A stretch of 33,230 bases of DNA. It comes from Flavobacterium sp. GTDB taxonomy: Bacteria; Bacteroidota; Bacteroidia; Flavobacteriales; Flavobacteriaceae. Below are positions 16,396-25,014 of this stretch, one piece after another (within the stretch, counting starts at the first letter, position 1; each line of letters starts with the position of its first letter). The stretch spans positions 1-33,230 of the forward strand of contig JAUVAS010000024.1 of the NCBI GenBank assembly GCA_030591585.1, in the 5' to 3' direction. Made by a program: the position numbers and the translations under genes. Under the pieces are notes generated by a model. The model made no database searches and was not told the DNA's origin. It was given only the letters and a program-made list of their open reading frames with translations.

Positions 16396-17505
16396 TTATA
16401 CAGATAAGATAGGTTCTTTTCCTAAAGTTTTTAATTGGTTGAAATGTTCTGCTAATGCTTTTTGAAATGTTTTGTATTCATTATAAGGCAAGTTGAACTC
16501 CAAAGCGGTTTCTTTTACAATTTTGGCAATTTTACCATAATGAATGTGAGAAATATGAGGAAAAACATGGTGCTCTACTTGATGGTTTAAGCCACCTGTG
16601 TACCAGGATACAATTTTATTAGTAGGTGCAAAATTTGAAGTTGTGTAAAATTGATGAACCGCCCAAGAATGTTCCATAACACCATCTTTATCTGGTAATG
16701 GCATTTCTGTTTTAGGTACTACATGTGCTAATTGAAACACAACACTTAAAATCATGCCAGCTGTATAATGCATTACAAAAAAGCCGATAAGAACTTTCCA
16801 CCAAACTATATCTAAAAGTAAAATTGGTAATACAATCCAAACAACATAATAAATAATTTTAGAAATAATTAAAATAGTCCATTCTTTCGCAGGATTTGGA
16901 AATTTACCATAGGAAAGTTTTCTTTTCAAATAACTTCTCATCTGCTTAAAATCTGTGGTAATTGCCCAATTAATGGTTAATAAACCATAAAGGAAAAAGG
17001 AATAATATTTTTGAAATTTATGTGCTTTAATCCATTTTGAATGTTTAGAAAAACGGATAATTCTTCCTGCATCAATATCTTCATCTTGTCCTTGAATATT
17101 GGTAAATGTATGGTGTAATACATTGTGTTGTACTTTCCAGTTATAAACATTTCCGGCAAGGATATAAATACTACTTCCCATTAATTTATTTACCCATTTT
17201 TTACTTGAAAAGGAATCATGGTTACTATCATGCATTACATTCATACCAACGCCTGCCATTCCAATTCCTATAACAATGGTTAATAGAAGCATTGCCCATT
17301 GCGGCATATCCACAGTTAATATTAAAACTAGTGGAATAAAAAACAGAGAAAACATAACAATTGCCTTGGAATATAATTTCCAGTTGCCTGTCTTTACAAT
17401 TTTATTGTCTTTAAAATATTGATTTACACGTTTGTTTAGCGTTTTAAAGAATGTAGTAGATTCTGTTCTCGAAAAAGTTACTTGTTTATAATTCGCCATA
17501 GTCAA
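16396..17505 (-). CDS. Membrane fatty acid desaturase
   Basis: A 369-residue integral membrane di-iron desaturase that inserts a double bond into an acyl chain, probably to tune membrane fluidity. The three histidine boxes are present: HDSNH (92-96), HNVLHH (127-132) and QVEHH (309-313). The glutamine in the third box is typical of front-end/acyl-lipid desaturases, but there is no N-terminal cytochrome b5 domain. Hydrophobic segments lie at about 47-65, 70-90, 110-122, 165-182 and 208-255. An in-frame Met at residue 3 is an alternative start. Regiospecificity cannot be told from the sequence. Confidence 0.92.
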   Translation of the reverse strand: MTMANYKQVTFSRTESTTFFKTLNKRVNQYFKDNKIVKTGNWKLYSKAIVMFSLFFIPLVLILTVDMPQWAMLLLTIVIGIGMAGVGMNVMHDSNHDSFSSKKWVNKLMGSSIYILAGNVYNWKVQHNVLHHTFTNIQGQDEDIDAGRIIRFSKHSKWIKAHKFQKYYSFFLYGLLTINWAITTDFKQMRSYLKRKLSYGKFPNPAKEWTILIISKIIYYVVWIVLPILLLDIVWWKVLIGFFVMHYTAGMILSVVFQLAHVVPKTEMPLPDKDGVMEHSWAVHQFYTTSNFAPTNKIVSWYTGGLNHQVEHHVFPHISHIHYGKIAKIVKETALEFNLPYNEYKTFQKALAEHFNQLKTLGKEPILSV

Positions 17506-17621
17506 GTTTTTTTAGGGATAAATAAATTTAAAAATAAATTTAGATTAAAAATAATATACGAAATTACATATCTTAAACGGATAACGGGTAATTCTTTAGG
17601 TTATTTTTAACAAAGAAGAAT

Positions 17622-17629
17622 TACTTTTG
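17622..17629 (+). promoter_or_regulatory. -7 promoter box of rsmG
   Basis: TACTTTTG matches TAnnTTTG, 16 bases upstream of the ATG at 17646. This predicts a very short leader. Confidence 0.45.
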
Positions 17630-17645
17630 CAAAAGATTAGTTACT

Positions 17646-18281
17646 ATGAAATTATTATTAAATTATTTTCCAGAGTTAACCGATACTCAAATTGAACAAT
17701 TTGGACAGTTAAAAGAATTATATCAAGATTGGAACCTTAAAATAAATGTGGTTTCTAGAAAGGATATTGATGAGTTATATTTACGTCATGTACTACATTC
17801 GTTAGGGATTGCAAAGGTGCAGTCTTTTCTGCCTGGAACTAAAATTTTAGATGTAGGGACTGGAGGAGGGTTTCCGGGGATTCCGTTGGCGATACTATTT
17901 CCTGAAGTACATTTTCACTTAGTAGATAGTATTGGAAAAAAAATAAAAGTGGTGGAAGAAGTTGTTGAGGGTTTAGGTTTGCAAAATGTTAAAGCGACCA
18001 ATGCTCGTGTAGAAGTTGTTAATGAGCAATATGATTTTATTGTGAGTAGAGCAGTAGCGCAGATGGAAACTTTTGTGCGATGGATAAAGCATTCGGTCGC
18101 TAAAAAAAGTCGCCACGATCTTAAAAATGGAATACTCTATTTGAAAGGAGGTGATTTAATGGAAGAACTTGAAAGTTTTTCTAAAGCGACTATTTACCCA
18201 TTACAAGGTTATTTTAAGGAATCCTTTTTTGAAACTAAAAGTGTAGTCCATTTACCTTTAAAATATAAAAAAAGAAGATAA
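17646..18281 (+). CDS. rsmG: 16S rRNA (guanine-N7)-methyltransferase G527
   Basis: A 211-residue RsmG (GidB) enzyme that methylates N7 of G527 in 16S rRNA using SAM. Family features are QFGQLKELYQDWNLKINVVSR (about 18-38), LYLRHVLHSLG, the glycine-rich SAM motif KILDVGTGGGFPGIPLA (66-82), HLVDSIGKKIKVVEEV, and the motif DFIVSRAVAQM. Length is usual. It is monocistronic and followed by a strong hairpin terminator. Confidence 0.95.
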   Translation: MKLLLNYFPELTDTQIEQFGQLKELYQDWNLKINVVSRKDIDELYLRHVLHSLGIAKVQSFLPGTKILDVGTGGGFPGIPLAILFPEVHFHLVDSIGKKIKVVEEVVEGLGLQNVKATNARVEVVNEQYDFIVSRAVAQMETFVRWIKHSVAKKSRHDLKNGILYLKGGDLMEELESFSKATIYPLQGYFKESFFETKSVVHLPLKYKKRR

Positions 18282-18296
18282 TTTAAAAATGAAATA

Positions 18297-18330
18297 AAAA
18301 AAACTCTGAATTTTCATTCAGAGTTTTTTT
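18297..18330. terminator. Bidirectional terminator after rsmG
   Basis: AAAAAAACTCTGAA (18297-18310) pairs fully with TTCAGAGTTTTTTT (18317-18330) around a 6-base loop. It ends rsmG and faces the 3' end of the pseudogene on the other strand. Confidence 0.88.
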
Positions 18331-18347
18331 GTAGGGATAAAATAAGT

Positions 18348-18607
18348 TTATCTATTAATGATAAATTTATCAGTTACTACCTTGTTTTCATTGGTAATTC
18401 TAATTAAGTAAGTTCTAGAATTTAAAGAAGAAACGTTTAATTGTTCGCTTATTGAAATAGTTGTTTTTGACAAAATACACAATGAATTCCTGTAAATTCT
18501 TCAAGAATAACATTTTGTTGTTCAGGAGGTGTACTGACGATTGTTTGAGCGATTAAGCCAGATACAAACAATATAAACATTGAACTTAGAGATGATTTTT
18601 TAATCAT
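18348..18607 (-). pseudogene. Remnant of an Omp28-type thiol protein with T9SS domain (internal deletion plus frameshift)
   Basis: From an ATG at 18605-18607 the minus strand reads a signal peptide (ending GLIAQ at residue 21), then VILEEFTGIHCVFCQ (33-47). This is the start of the thioredoxin-like domain of Omp28-related proteins with a CVFC motif. The frame stops at 18449-18451 after 52 codons. In a second frame from the same junction (TGTCAAAAACAAC) the sequence continues SKTTISISEQLNVSSLNSRT and then YLIRITNENKVVTDKFIINR to a TAA at 18348-18350, the end of a type A T9SS sorting domain. The middle of the gene, about 200 or more codons by comparison with relatives, is missing and the two ends are out of frame. 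I read both frames directly; the loss mechanism is inference. It resembles the intact Omp28-type genes at 19599 and 23709. Confidence 0.85.
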
Positions 18608-18639
18608 TTTTTGTAAGTTTTTATTTATTTAACGACGAA

Positions 18640-18663
18640 GATAAATTTATTTATCTAATTTTG
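18640..18663 (+). promoter_or_regulatory. Dyad next to a -7 box upstream of the 18791 gene
   Basis: GATAAAT/ATTTATC (18640-18646, 18649-18655) is a perfect 7-bp dyad directly followed by TAATTTTG (18656-18663), a -7 box match. The leader to the ATG would be about 125 bases. The area is very AT-rich, so chance is possible. Confidence 0.3.
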
Positions 18664-18790
18664 TTCATTGAATTAAGGATTTGATTCGTTATTTATTTAT
18701 TAATCAACAGTTTTTGTTTTAGAATAAATAAATTTTTAAAGATTTTATTAAAGATTATATAATTTATTGCAAACCTAAAAATTAAAAAAA

Positions 18791-19516
18791 ATGAAAAAGA
18801 AATTACTTTTTATTATGATGTTTATTCTAACAATTGGAATGAGCGCACAATTTACACTTGAAGATGCAGAAGGAAATTTGATTGACGACGGGACAGTGTT
18901 AACTTTTAATGTAATTACTTATCCTGAAGCATCTTGGGATTTTTATGTTAATAATATCTCTACTACAGATAATATTAGAATGAAAATATTATTTGAAAGT
19001 GCTATTAATGCTGATGGTAGCTTGATGGAACTATGTTTTGGTCTTTGTTATACGGGTATATCTGTAGGTCAAATACTTCCTCCTGGAAATGATTATGTAG
19101 AAATATTACCGGGAGAACAAACTCCCTCTGGAAACCATATTTTTAATTCAGATCCAGGAAATGGTACAGACATAATAGAATATGTGTTTAGATATTACCA
19201 AATTGACACTAGTGGAAATGAAATAGGAGACCCATTAACAGTAACTTATAGGTATGATCCATTGTTAGGTGCTGAAGATTTTAATAATTTAAATGCTGTA
19301 ATTGTATCTACCGTTATTAATAATGAAATGACTATAAATACTGATGAAGAATTGAACGTGTCAGTTTATAACTTACTAGGTCAGAAAGTTAAAGAGCAAA
19401 ATATAGGTATTGGAAGACAAGTAATTGATATGTTGGGATTATCTTCTCAGGTGTATTTAGTTCAACTTAATAACAATTTTGGAAATTCTAAAACAATAAA
19501 AATAATTGTTAAATAA
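18791..19516 (+). CDS. Small secreted protein with T9SS sorting domain
   Basis: A 241-residue protein with a signal peptide ending MSAQ (residue 20). The central part (about 21-165) looks like a single beta-sandwich domain with the segments GTVLTFNVITYPEASWDFYV, VNNIST and MKILFESAINADGS. It holds two cysteines close together in LCFGLC. The last 70 or so residues (from EDFNNLNAVIVST, with LNVSVYNLLGQKV and ending KTIKIIVK) form a type A sorting domain, although the usual YPNP start motif is absent. No catalytic motif was recognised. The function is unknown. It ends at a very long perfect hairpin shared with the facing gene. Confidence 0.82.
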   Translation: MKKKLLFIMMFILTIGMSAQFTLEDAEGNLIDDGTVLTFNVITYPEASWDFYVNNISTTDNIRMKILFESAINADGSLMELCFGLCYTGISVGQILPPGNDYVEILPGEQTPSGNHIFNSDPGNGTDIIEYVFRYYQIDTSGNEIGDPLTVTYRYDPLLGAEDFNNLNAVIVSTVINNEMTINTDEELNVSVYNLLGQKVKEQNIGIGRQVIDMLGLSSQVYLVQLNNNFGNSKTIKIIVK

Positions 19517-19540
19517 GGGTATATTTTTTTAAATATAATT

Positions 19541-19585
19541 AAAAACAAAAAAGACCATTTTTTTAAAATGGTCTTTTTTGTTTTT
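19541..19585. terminator. Bidirectional terminator with a 21-bp perfect stem
   Basis: The arms 19541-19561 and 19565-19585 are exact reverse complements around a TTT loop. The core is GACCATTTT/AAAATGGTC, flanked by A-rich and T-rich arms interrupted by one C/G pair. It separates two convergent T9SS cargo genes. Confidence 0.9.
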
Positions 19586-19598
19586 ATAAAGAATGGGA

Positions 19599-21365
19599 TT
19601 ATTTTATAATGACTCTCTTTATTTCTTTTTGTGTACCATCTACAATACTTACTAAGTAAATACCTGGAGTTAATTTAGATAAATCTATAGCTGTAGAATT
19701 TGTAACATTTTTTTGACTATGAACAGTTTTTCCTACTATATCTAGAACCTTAATTTCAACAGTATTTTCTGTTGAAATATACAATAAACCATTAGTTGGA
19801 TTTGGATACAATATAATTTTACCTAAACCTTGACTATTGCTAACACCAAGAATATAACTTGAATTAATAGACTGCATAACTTCTTTTGAACCGTTGTTCT
19901 GAATAAAAGCGATTACTTCTAAATCATCATATTCTTCAATATGTGTACTGCTTAAATTAAAATTAAAGGAATTTGTTTCTAATACATCATGTGTGAAATT
20001 TATAAGTGTCCCACTTGCATTAGGTAGCATTTTTAGCATCACGTTTGTAAAAAAACTTTCTCCGTTATTCATGATATTTCCAGTTGTTTCTTTTTCTACA
20101 ACTGCTACGTGCAAGGTGTATTCTCCATTTAAATAAGGCATGGTAGTAACATCTACATCAATACTTGTTCCTGTAATTGTATAGTCTACAGTCATAACAA
20201 AATATGCAGGTACTTCTAATGCATTATTTAATTTGTTTTGAAGTGCAGCAGTATTAAAATCGGTGCTTTCTTTACTGTCTAAAATCAGTACTGGTATGGC
20301 ATTAACTCCATAATAATTCCTTCTAACTCCTCCTTCTGCGGTATAATATGGGTCGCCAGGAGCAGGCCAATTCATTTGATATTTTACAAGAGAAAATTTG
20401 TTTTCATTACTATTCAAAAACGCATCATTAAAATAGTTTAAGTTAAATGTAGCGCATGGTCCACAAGTTGAACTAGTAAATTCCTCATATAAAGGAATTC
20501 TTGTCGCAATAGTACTTACTACGAAAGTCTCGTTTGTTCTTTCGTCATTTAAAATGTCATCATCATTTCCGTTTCCGTTTAAGTTAGAAACCCAAACTTT
20601 TACAGAATGATCTCCAGGTGAAGCATTCCATAAATCATTGTGAGAGAAATTATACTCTTCATTTGCACTTAAATTTAAGCCTGTTAATGACTGTGTGTAT
20701 GTTGTTCCGCCATCTACTTGCCAGTTAAGGTCAATTGAATCAATATTGTTTGTTCCGTTATTTATAAAACTCCCACTTATTGTTTTGTTCTCAGCTAATT
20801 CTATCGCATCAATATCTAATGATAAAAGTTTAGCATCATTGTCAGGTATTATTGAAATTGAAATGTCATCTAAAACAACAGCATAACCACCACGATTTTC
20901 TGCTTTAAATCTAATTCTTGTAGTGCTTGTTGGGTTTAAAGATGCTAAATCTATTCCTTCGTAAACATATTGATCGAGGTTGTTGTTATAGGCGTTAAAA
21001 ATAGTCCAGTTAGATCCTCCGTCAAGAGAATATTCTAAATAAAGATAATTTTGATTGCTTGCTAATTTTTTATGCAAATGCTTAAAACTTAATCTGTAAT
21101 CCCCAGAAGATAAATCTAAAGTAGGAGTGCTTAAAGAGGTGGTATAGTTGTTAGTTGATGCATTGTAAAAAGAGGCACTTGATACTCCGTTTATTGGGCA
21201 TGTTGCGCCGCCTGCATTTCCATCACAATCTATCCAAGAAACAGATCCATTATGAAATTCTTGAATCATACTTCCAGGGATCCCTCCCTCAAATGCTTCA
21301 GTAAATTGTGCATTCATAGTTGCACAAAAAGTAATAGCAAATAATAAAATAATTTTGTTTTTCAT
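19599..21365 (-). CDS. Omp28-related thioredoxin-fold protein with T9SS sorting domain
   Basis: A 588-residue secreted multidomain protein. In order: signal peptide (1-20); a jelly-roll, MAM-like domain (about 25-172, EAFEGGIPGSM to VVLDDISISI); a beta-sandwich domain (175-285); an Omp28-type thioredoxin-like domain (288-500) with LYEEFTSSTCGPC, active-site CGPC at 301-304 and a probable cis-proline at 358 (NAIPVLILD); and a type A sorting domain (about 515-588, ILYPNPTNGLLYIS). CGPC is the classic thioredoxin active site, so a role in disulfide chemistry at the cell surface is plausible but unproven. It is the last gene of a minus operon with a TlpA-like protein and an outer-membrane barrel (24-base gap). 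Confidence 0.87.
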   Translation of the reverse strand: MKNKIILLFAITFCATMNAQFTEAFEGGIPGSMIQEFHNGSVSWIDCDGNAGGATCPINGVSSASFYNASTNNYTTSLSTPTLDLSSGDYRLSFKHLHKKLASNQNYLYLEYSLDGGSNWTIFNAYNNNLDQYVYEGIDLASLNPTSTTRIRFKAENRGGYAVVLDDISISIIPDNDAKLLSLDIDAIELAENKTISGSFINNGTNNIDSIDLNWQVDGGTTYTQSLTGLNLSANEEYNFSHNDLWNASPGDHSVKVWVSNLNGNGNDDDILNDERTNETFVVSTIATRIPLYEEFTSSTCGPCATFNLNYFNDAFLNSNENKFSLVKYQMNWPAPGDPYYTAEGGVRRNYYGVNAIPVLILDSKESTDFNTAALQNKLNNALEVPAYFVMTVDYTITGTSIDVDVTTMPYLNGEYTLHVAVVEKETTGNIMNNGESFFTNVMLKMLPNASGTLINFTHDVLETNSFNFNLSSTHIEEYDDLEVIAFIQNNGSKEVMQSINSSYILGVSNSQGLGKIILYPNPTNGLLYISTENTVEIKVLDIVGKTVHSQKNVTNSTAIDLSKLTPGIYLVSIVDGTQKEIKRVIIK

Positions 21366-21389
21366 GAGTATATATTTAAAATTAAAATT

Positions 21390-23036
21390 TTAGAATGTTA
21401 CAGTTAAGTTAGCTGTAAATCCGGTGTTTTCTGGCACAAACCTGCATACACCGCCTACACATATTAGTCCGCCACGTTGGCGTCCATAATTCATAGCAAA
21501 TCTAGTTCTGCCCTTTGAGTAACTTCCTCCAAAACTATAATAATGTATTTCCTCTTCACCACCATAGTTCCAGGAATCTGCAGCATAAACGGCTAAACGA
21601 GAATTAAAATTATATTCTAGTACTCCTGCAGCCCAATTTTCTCTATCTTCATTAGTCCATAAATGTTGTGCTACTATGCGTACTGATTTTCCACCATCAA
21701 ATTTTCGCGTTCCTTCAGCTACAAAAATAGAAGCTTGAATATCGCCTTGAGTACCTAATGGCCCTCCGTGAACAATTCCTTCATCCACAATTGTATTTTG
21801 GAAGGTGGCAACAGTACTCCAGTCTTTATTCCAACGGTTTTTAACTTCGATGCTATAGTCTCTATAAAGTCTTGGTCCTTTACCAATAAATTCAGCTTTA
21901 TACCATCTGTTTTCAATGTTATATTCCGCATCTAATCCAGCCCAATAAGAGAAATTTACTGCAATTTTTGTTCTGTATTTTCCAAACCAAGTATCTTTTT
22001 TAAATTTATAATATAGGTCTAATTGAGTTCCTACTTCGCCAGAGCGTTGGTCGAAAGATTCAATAATTAATCTGGGTTGTGCATTGTAAACATAGATATT
22101 GGTAAGCATATAATCTTGTTGCTTTGTCAACGCTGGTGTGTAATTAATAAGTTGTTGATTGTAAATATTTCCTTCCGCTAAGCGATCTGAATAAAAGGAA
22201 AAATTTTCTAATCGTCTAAAGGTTGCATTGATGCCTAGACCTTTTCTTGCATATCCTAAATCTACTTGCATAGAAGTTCCGTCGTATAACTTATTTGAAG
22301 ATAATTGTCCTTCGTTAGCAATTACATCTGGGTCTTTAATATTTCCTTCAATACCTCCGTAAAAATCTCCTACAACAAAATTCAATCTCCCTCCATAAGC
22401 ATTAACTGTACTAGGTATCGTGTCATTGGTTCCTGTGCTTTGGTATCGCCCCACATAACTCGCTCCAAAATCTAAATCGAAGCTTTCAATATTTAAAGCA
22501 GTACTTAAATTAATATTTGCATCTACACCCTGTACTGTTCCGTCAGACACTTCAAATCCGATACGCTGATTTCCGTAAACACCAGTAATGTCTAAATAAT
22601 CTAAAGGTGTAAATTTTACTCGTATCCCTTTTAATGCACTATTAATTCCTAATTGGCGTTCTTCCCAGCTACGTAATAAAAGGCCACTACCAAATTGTTC
22701 GTAAAAGTACCCTCCTGTAATATCTATGGTTTCTGTTTTAAAGTTTAAGTAGTAAGTCCCAATCCCGTTTTCGCCATCATAAATAGGTGCGTATCCTAAA
22801 AGTGCAGAAGGAATATAAGATTCGTATTGAACACCAGCAGTGATTTTTCCTAAAGTGTAATCAAGTTTAAAATAATTATTTGCTCTAAATTGATCTTCAG
22901 GTGCTTCAAAATTAAGTCCCTCATCGTCTAAAAGCCATTGTGAATTGGATTCGAATCCGCCAAAAAAATAGCCGTTATCTTGTGAAAATGTTAATGTACT
23001 AACCAATAGTGCAGCACAAAAAAGTATTTTTTTCAT
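21390..23036 (-). CDS. Outer membrane beta-barrel protein, DUF6029-like
   Basis: A 548-residue protein with a signal peptide ending TFSQ (residue 19) followed by dense alternating strands with Tyr/Gly-rich turns and a terminal phenylalanine (NLTVTF), as expected of an outer-membrane barrel. It resembles the Bacteroidota family DUF6029, identified from memory of the N-terminal DNGYFFGGFESNSQW pattern. The mature protein has only two cysteines, Cys526 and Cys531, in RGGLICVGGVCRFVP just before the last strand. Its neighbours on both sides carry thioredoxin CxxC motifs (gaps of 34 and 24 bases), so the pair is a natural candidate for a disulfide made or broken by them. The transport or binding role is unknown. 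Confidence 0.8.
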   Translation of the reverse strand: MKKILFCAALLVSTLTFSQDNGYFFGGFESNSQWLLDDEGLNFEAPEDQFRANNYFKLDYTLGKITAGVQYESYIPSALLGYAPIYDGENGIGTYYLNFKTETIDITGGYFYEQFGSGLLLRSWEERQLGINSALKGIRVKFTPLDYLDITGVYGNQRIGFEVSDGTVQGVDANINLSTALNIESFDLDFGASYVGRYQSTGTNDTIPSTVNAYGGRLNFVVGDFYGGIEGNIKDPDVIANEGQLSSNKLYDGTSMQVDLGYARKGLGINATFRRLENFSFYSDRLAEGNIYNQQLINYTPALTKQQDYMLTNIYVYNAQPRLIIESFDQRSGEVGTQLDLYYKFKKDTWFGKYRTKIAVNFSYWAGLDAEYNIENRWYKAEFIGKGPRLYRDYSIEVKNRWNKDWSTVATFQNTIVDEGIVHGGPLGTQGDIQASIFVAEGTRKFDGGKSVRIVAQHLWTNEDRENWAAGVLEYNFNSRLAVYAADSWNYGGEEEIHYYSFGGSYSKGRTRFAMNYGRQRGGLICVGGVCRFVPENTGFTANLTVTF

Positions 23037-23070
23037 TTAGGTTTGTTTGAAAGGTTTGTAAGTGTTGAGG

Positions 23071-23553
23071 TTATTTAGATAACTCTTTTATTTTTTCATA
23101 AAGTTCATCTTCAGAGCCTGGGCTATAGCCAGAGTGTCTAAAAACAATTTTACTATCTTTTATAATAAGAGTAAGAGGGACTGTAGAAGCACCTAAAGCT
23201 CGTTTTAAATCGTTGTTAGTGTCAAGCAAGACTTTGTAATCCCATCCCTTGCCATTAACCAGTGTTTTCACACGTTTTACAGTTCGGCTATCATCAACAG
23301 AAACAGCAATAAGTTCTACGCCAGTTTCATCTTGCCAGTCTTCATATACGTCACTTATAGCATCTAATTCTTTAATACAAGGAACACACCAAGTTGCCCA
23401 AAGTGATAATACGATTACATGGTCTTGATTTACTATGTCTTGGATATTAACTGTTTTTCCTTCCATTGTTTTTACTTCAATGTTGGGGACATTGTTTTGC
23501 GAAAAAGCATTAAATGTCAATGTTAAGATTAAAAGGAGCAGTATTTTTTTCAT
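23071..23553 (-). CDS. TlpA-like periplasmic thiol-disulfide oxidoreductase
   Basis: A 160-residue single-domain thioredoxin-fold protein with a signal peptide ending AFSQ (residue 19). The active site is WATWCVPC (Cys56, Cys59), followed by the TlpA/ResA pattern LIAVSVDDSR, a DTNNDLKRALGAS segment and the cis-proline loop TVPLTLIIKD (Pro126). Such proteins usually keep periplasmic cysteines reduced, for cytochrome c maturation or other clients. No cytochrome genes are here; instead it heads an operon with an outer-membrane barrel and an Omp28/T9SS protein. I infer these are its clients or partners. Confidence 0.9.
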   Translation of the reverse strand: MKKILLLLILTLTFNAFSQNNVPNIEVKTMEGKTVNIQDIVNQDHVIVLSLWATWCVPCIKELDAISDVYEDWQDETGVELIAVSVDDSRTVKRVKTLVNGKGWDYKVLLDTNNDLKRALGASTVPLTLIIKDSKIVFRHSGYSPGSEDELYEKIKELSK

Positions 23554-23674
23554 AGTATGTTATTGTTTAAGTAGCGAAAATAATTAAAATTCTATTAAAA
23601 GTGATAATTTAACAAGATGAATGTAAGGTTCTTATTTTTTTCGTCACTAATGTTTTCTTTTTTAGATTTTCTAT

Positions 23675-23682
23675 TACATTTG
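23675..23682 (+). promoter_or_regulatory. -7 promoter box of the Omp28-type lipoprotein gene
   Basis: TACATTTG matches TAnnTTTG, 26 bases upstream of the ATG at 23709, in the divergent gap with the tlpA-like operon. Confidence 0.45.
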
Positions 23683-23708
23683 TAAGAAATATAATAATTA
23701 GAATACCT

Positions 23709-24989
23709 ATGAAACTTTCACAAAAAATTCTTTTAATTTTTATTCTTGGAATCTTAATTTCATGTAGTAAAACTGAAGAAAACATCCCCATTATCAATAT
23801 TGATAATCTAATTTTAACAAGTGACTCTAATGATGGAATATTAATTATAGACGAATTAGCTAATTTTATTGCTACAGGTGATGATGAAGTAGATTATACA
23901 GATCAAGCAATTTTTTATGTAAATCAAACTGAAATTATAGGATCAAGTTATGTTTTTGATACAGAAGGAGCCTATTCTGTAAATGCATCTTATGGAGGTG
24001 TAAATAGTAATGTGTTGGATTTTAATGTGATAGATGGATCTGAGAGAGTGCTTTTAATTGACACCCGAAAAGCTCTACGGAACCAAACGGTTACATTTTC
24101 TTTAGTAGACCCTGAAGGAAATGATATAACGTCATCTGCTACTTTTTATGTAAATAATACGGAAATAAATGGTCATACTTTTTCATCTAGTGATGTTGGT
24201 GATTTTGAAGTATATGCAGAGTATGAACTTGCAGGAGATACAGAGGTTACAGAAATAAAGGAATTTGAAGTTTTTATACCAAAACGAAAAGTGGTACTAG
24301 AAGATTATACAGGAACTTGGTGTGGGTTTTGTCCAAGGGTTGTTGCAGCAATAGATTCTATTAGGGTATTAACCAATGATATTGCAGTAGTCGCAATTCA
24401 CGAAACAGCTAACAGTAATCCTGATCCTATGCATTTTCCACAAGTTCAAGATTTAAAAGATGAATTTGGAGTTGATGGTTTACCAGCCGCAAGAATTAAT
24501 AGAACATCTAGTTGGGGTCCTCCTTATGAAACAGGAGGGATAATAGGAGTGGCAGGATCGAATACAGATTTTGCAATCGCAATTAAGTCTCAATTAATAG
24601 GTAGCAACCTTACAGTTGAAGTAAAAGTGGTTTATGAAGAAGGATCTACTCCTGGTGATAAATTAGTAGTTTATCTTGTTGAAAATGGAATTTTACATGA
24701 TCAAACCAATTATTTTAATACCGATGAAACGAGTCCTTTTTATGGACTGGGTAATCCGATACCAAATTTTGAGCATAATGATGTGTTAAGAATGTCTCTA
24801 ACTCAAGTTTTTGGAGATAATATTACTGCTACTGGAGCATTAGATACCTATACAAGAAATTTTAATACAACGATTCCGTCAGAGTATAATGCAAATAATC
24901 TTGGCTTTGTGGTGATGGTAGTAAGTGATGATAATACTGCAAGAAACGCTCAGTTTGCAGATGTAAATGAAGATAAAGCATACGAGTAA
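23709..24989 (+). CDS. Omp28-related lipoprotein with thioredoxin-like CGFC site
   Basis: A 426-residue lipoprotein: signal peptide ending LISC with lipid Cys19, then SKTEE, consistent with surface export. Two Ig-like repeats follow (about 30-106 and 111-190), each with a matching ATFYVNNTEI-type strand. The Omp28-type domain begins at about 193 with VVLEDYTGTWCGFCPRVV (CGFC at 205-208) and has a probable cis-proline at 259 (DGLPAARIN). No T9SS domain is present, so the protein reaches the envelope by lipidation instead. It diverges from the tlpA-like operon with 155 bases between starts. A role in surface disulfide exchange is inference. Confidence 0.87.
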   Translation: MKLSQKILLIFILGILISCSKTEENIPIINIDNLILTSDSNDGILIIDELANFIATGDDEVDYTDQAIFYVNQTEIIGSSYVFDTEGAYSVNASYGGVNSNVLDFNVIDGSERVLLIDTRKALRNQTVTFSLVDPEGNDITSSATFYVNNTEINGHTFSSSDVGDFEVYAEYELAGDTEVTEIKEFEVFIPKRKVVLEDYTGTWCGFCPRVVAAIDSIRVLTNDIAVVAIHETANSNPDPMHFPQVQDLKDEFGVDGLPAARINRTSSWGPPYETGGIIGVAGSNTDFAIAIKSQLIGSNLTVEVKVVYEEGSTPGDKLVVYLVENGILHDQTNYFNTDETSPFYGLGNPIPNFEHNDVLRMSLTQVFGDNITATGALDTYTRNFNTTIPSEYNANNLGFVVMVVSDDNTARNAQFADVNEDKAYE

Positions 24990-25014
24990 GCAACTCTCAC
25001 TATATTTAGAACAT

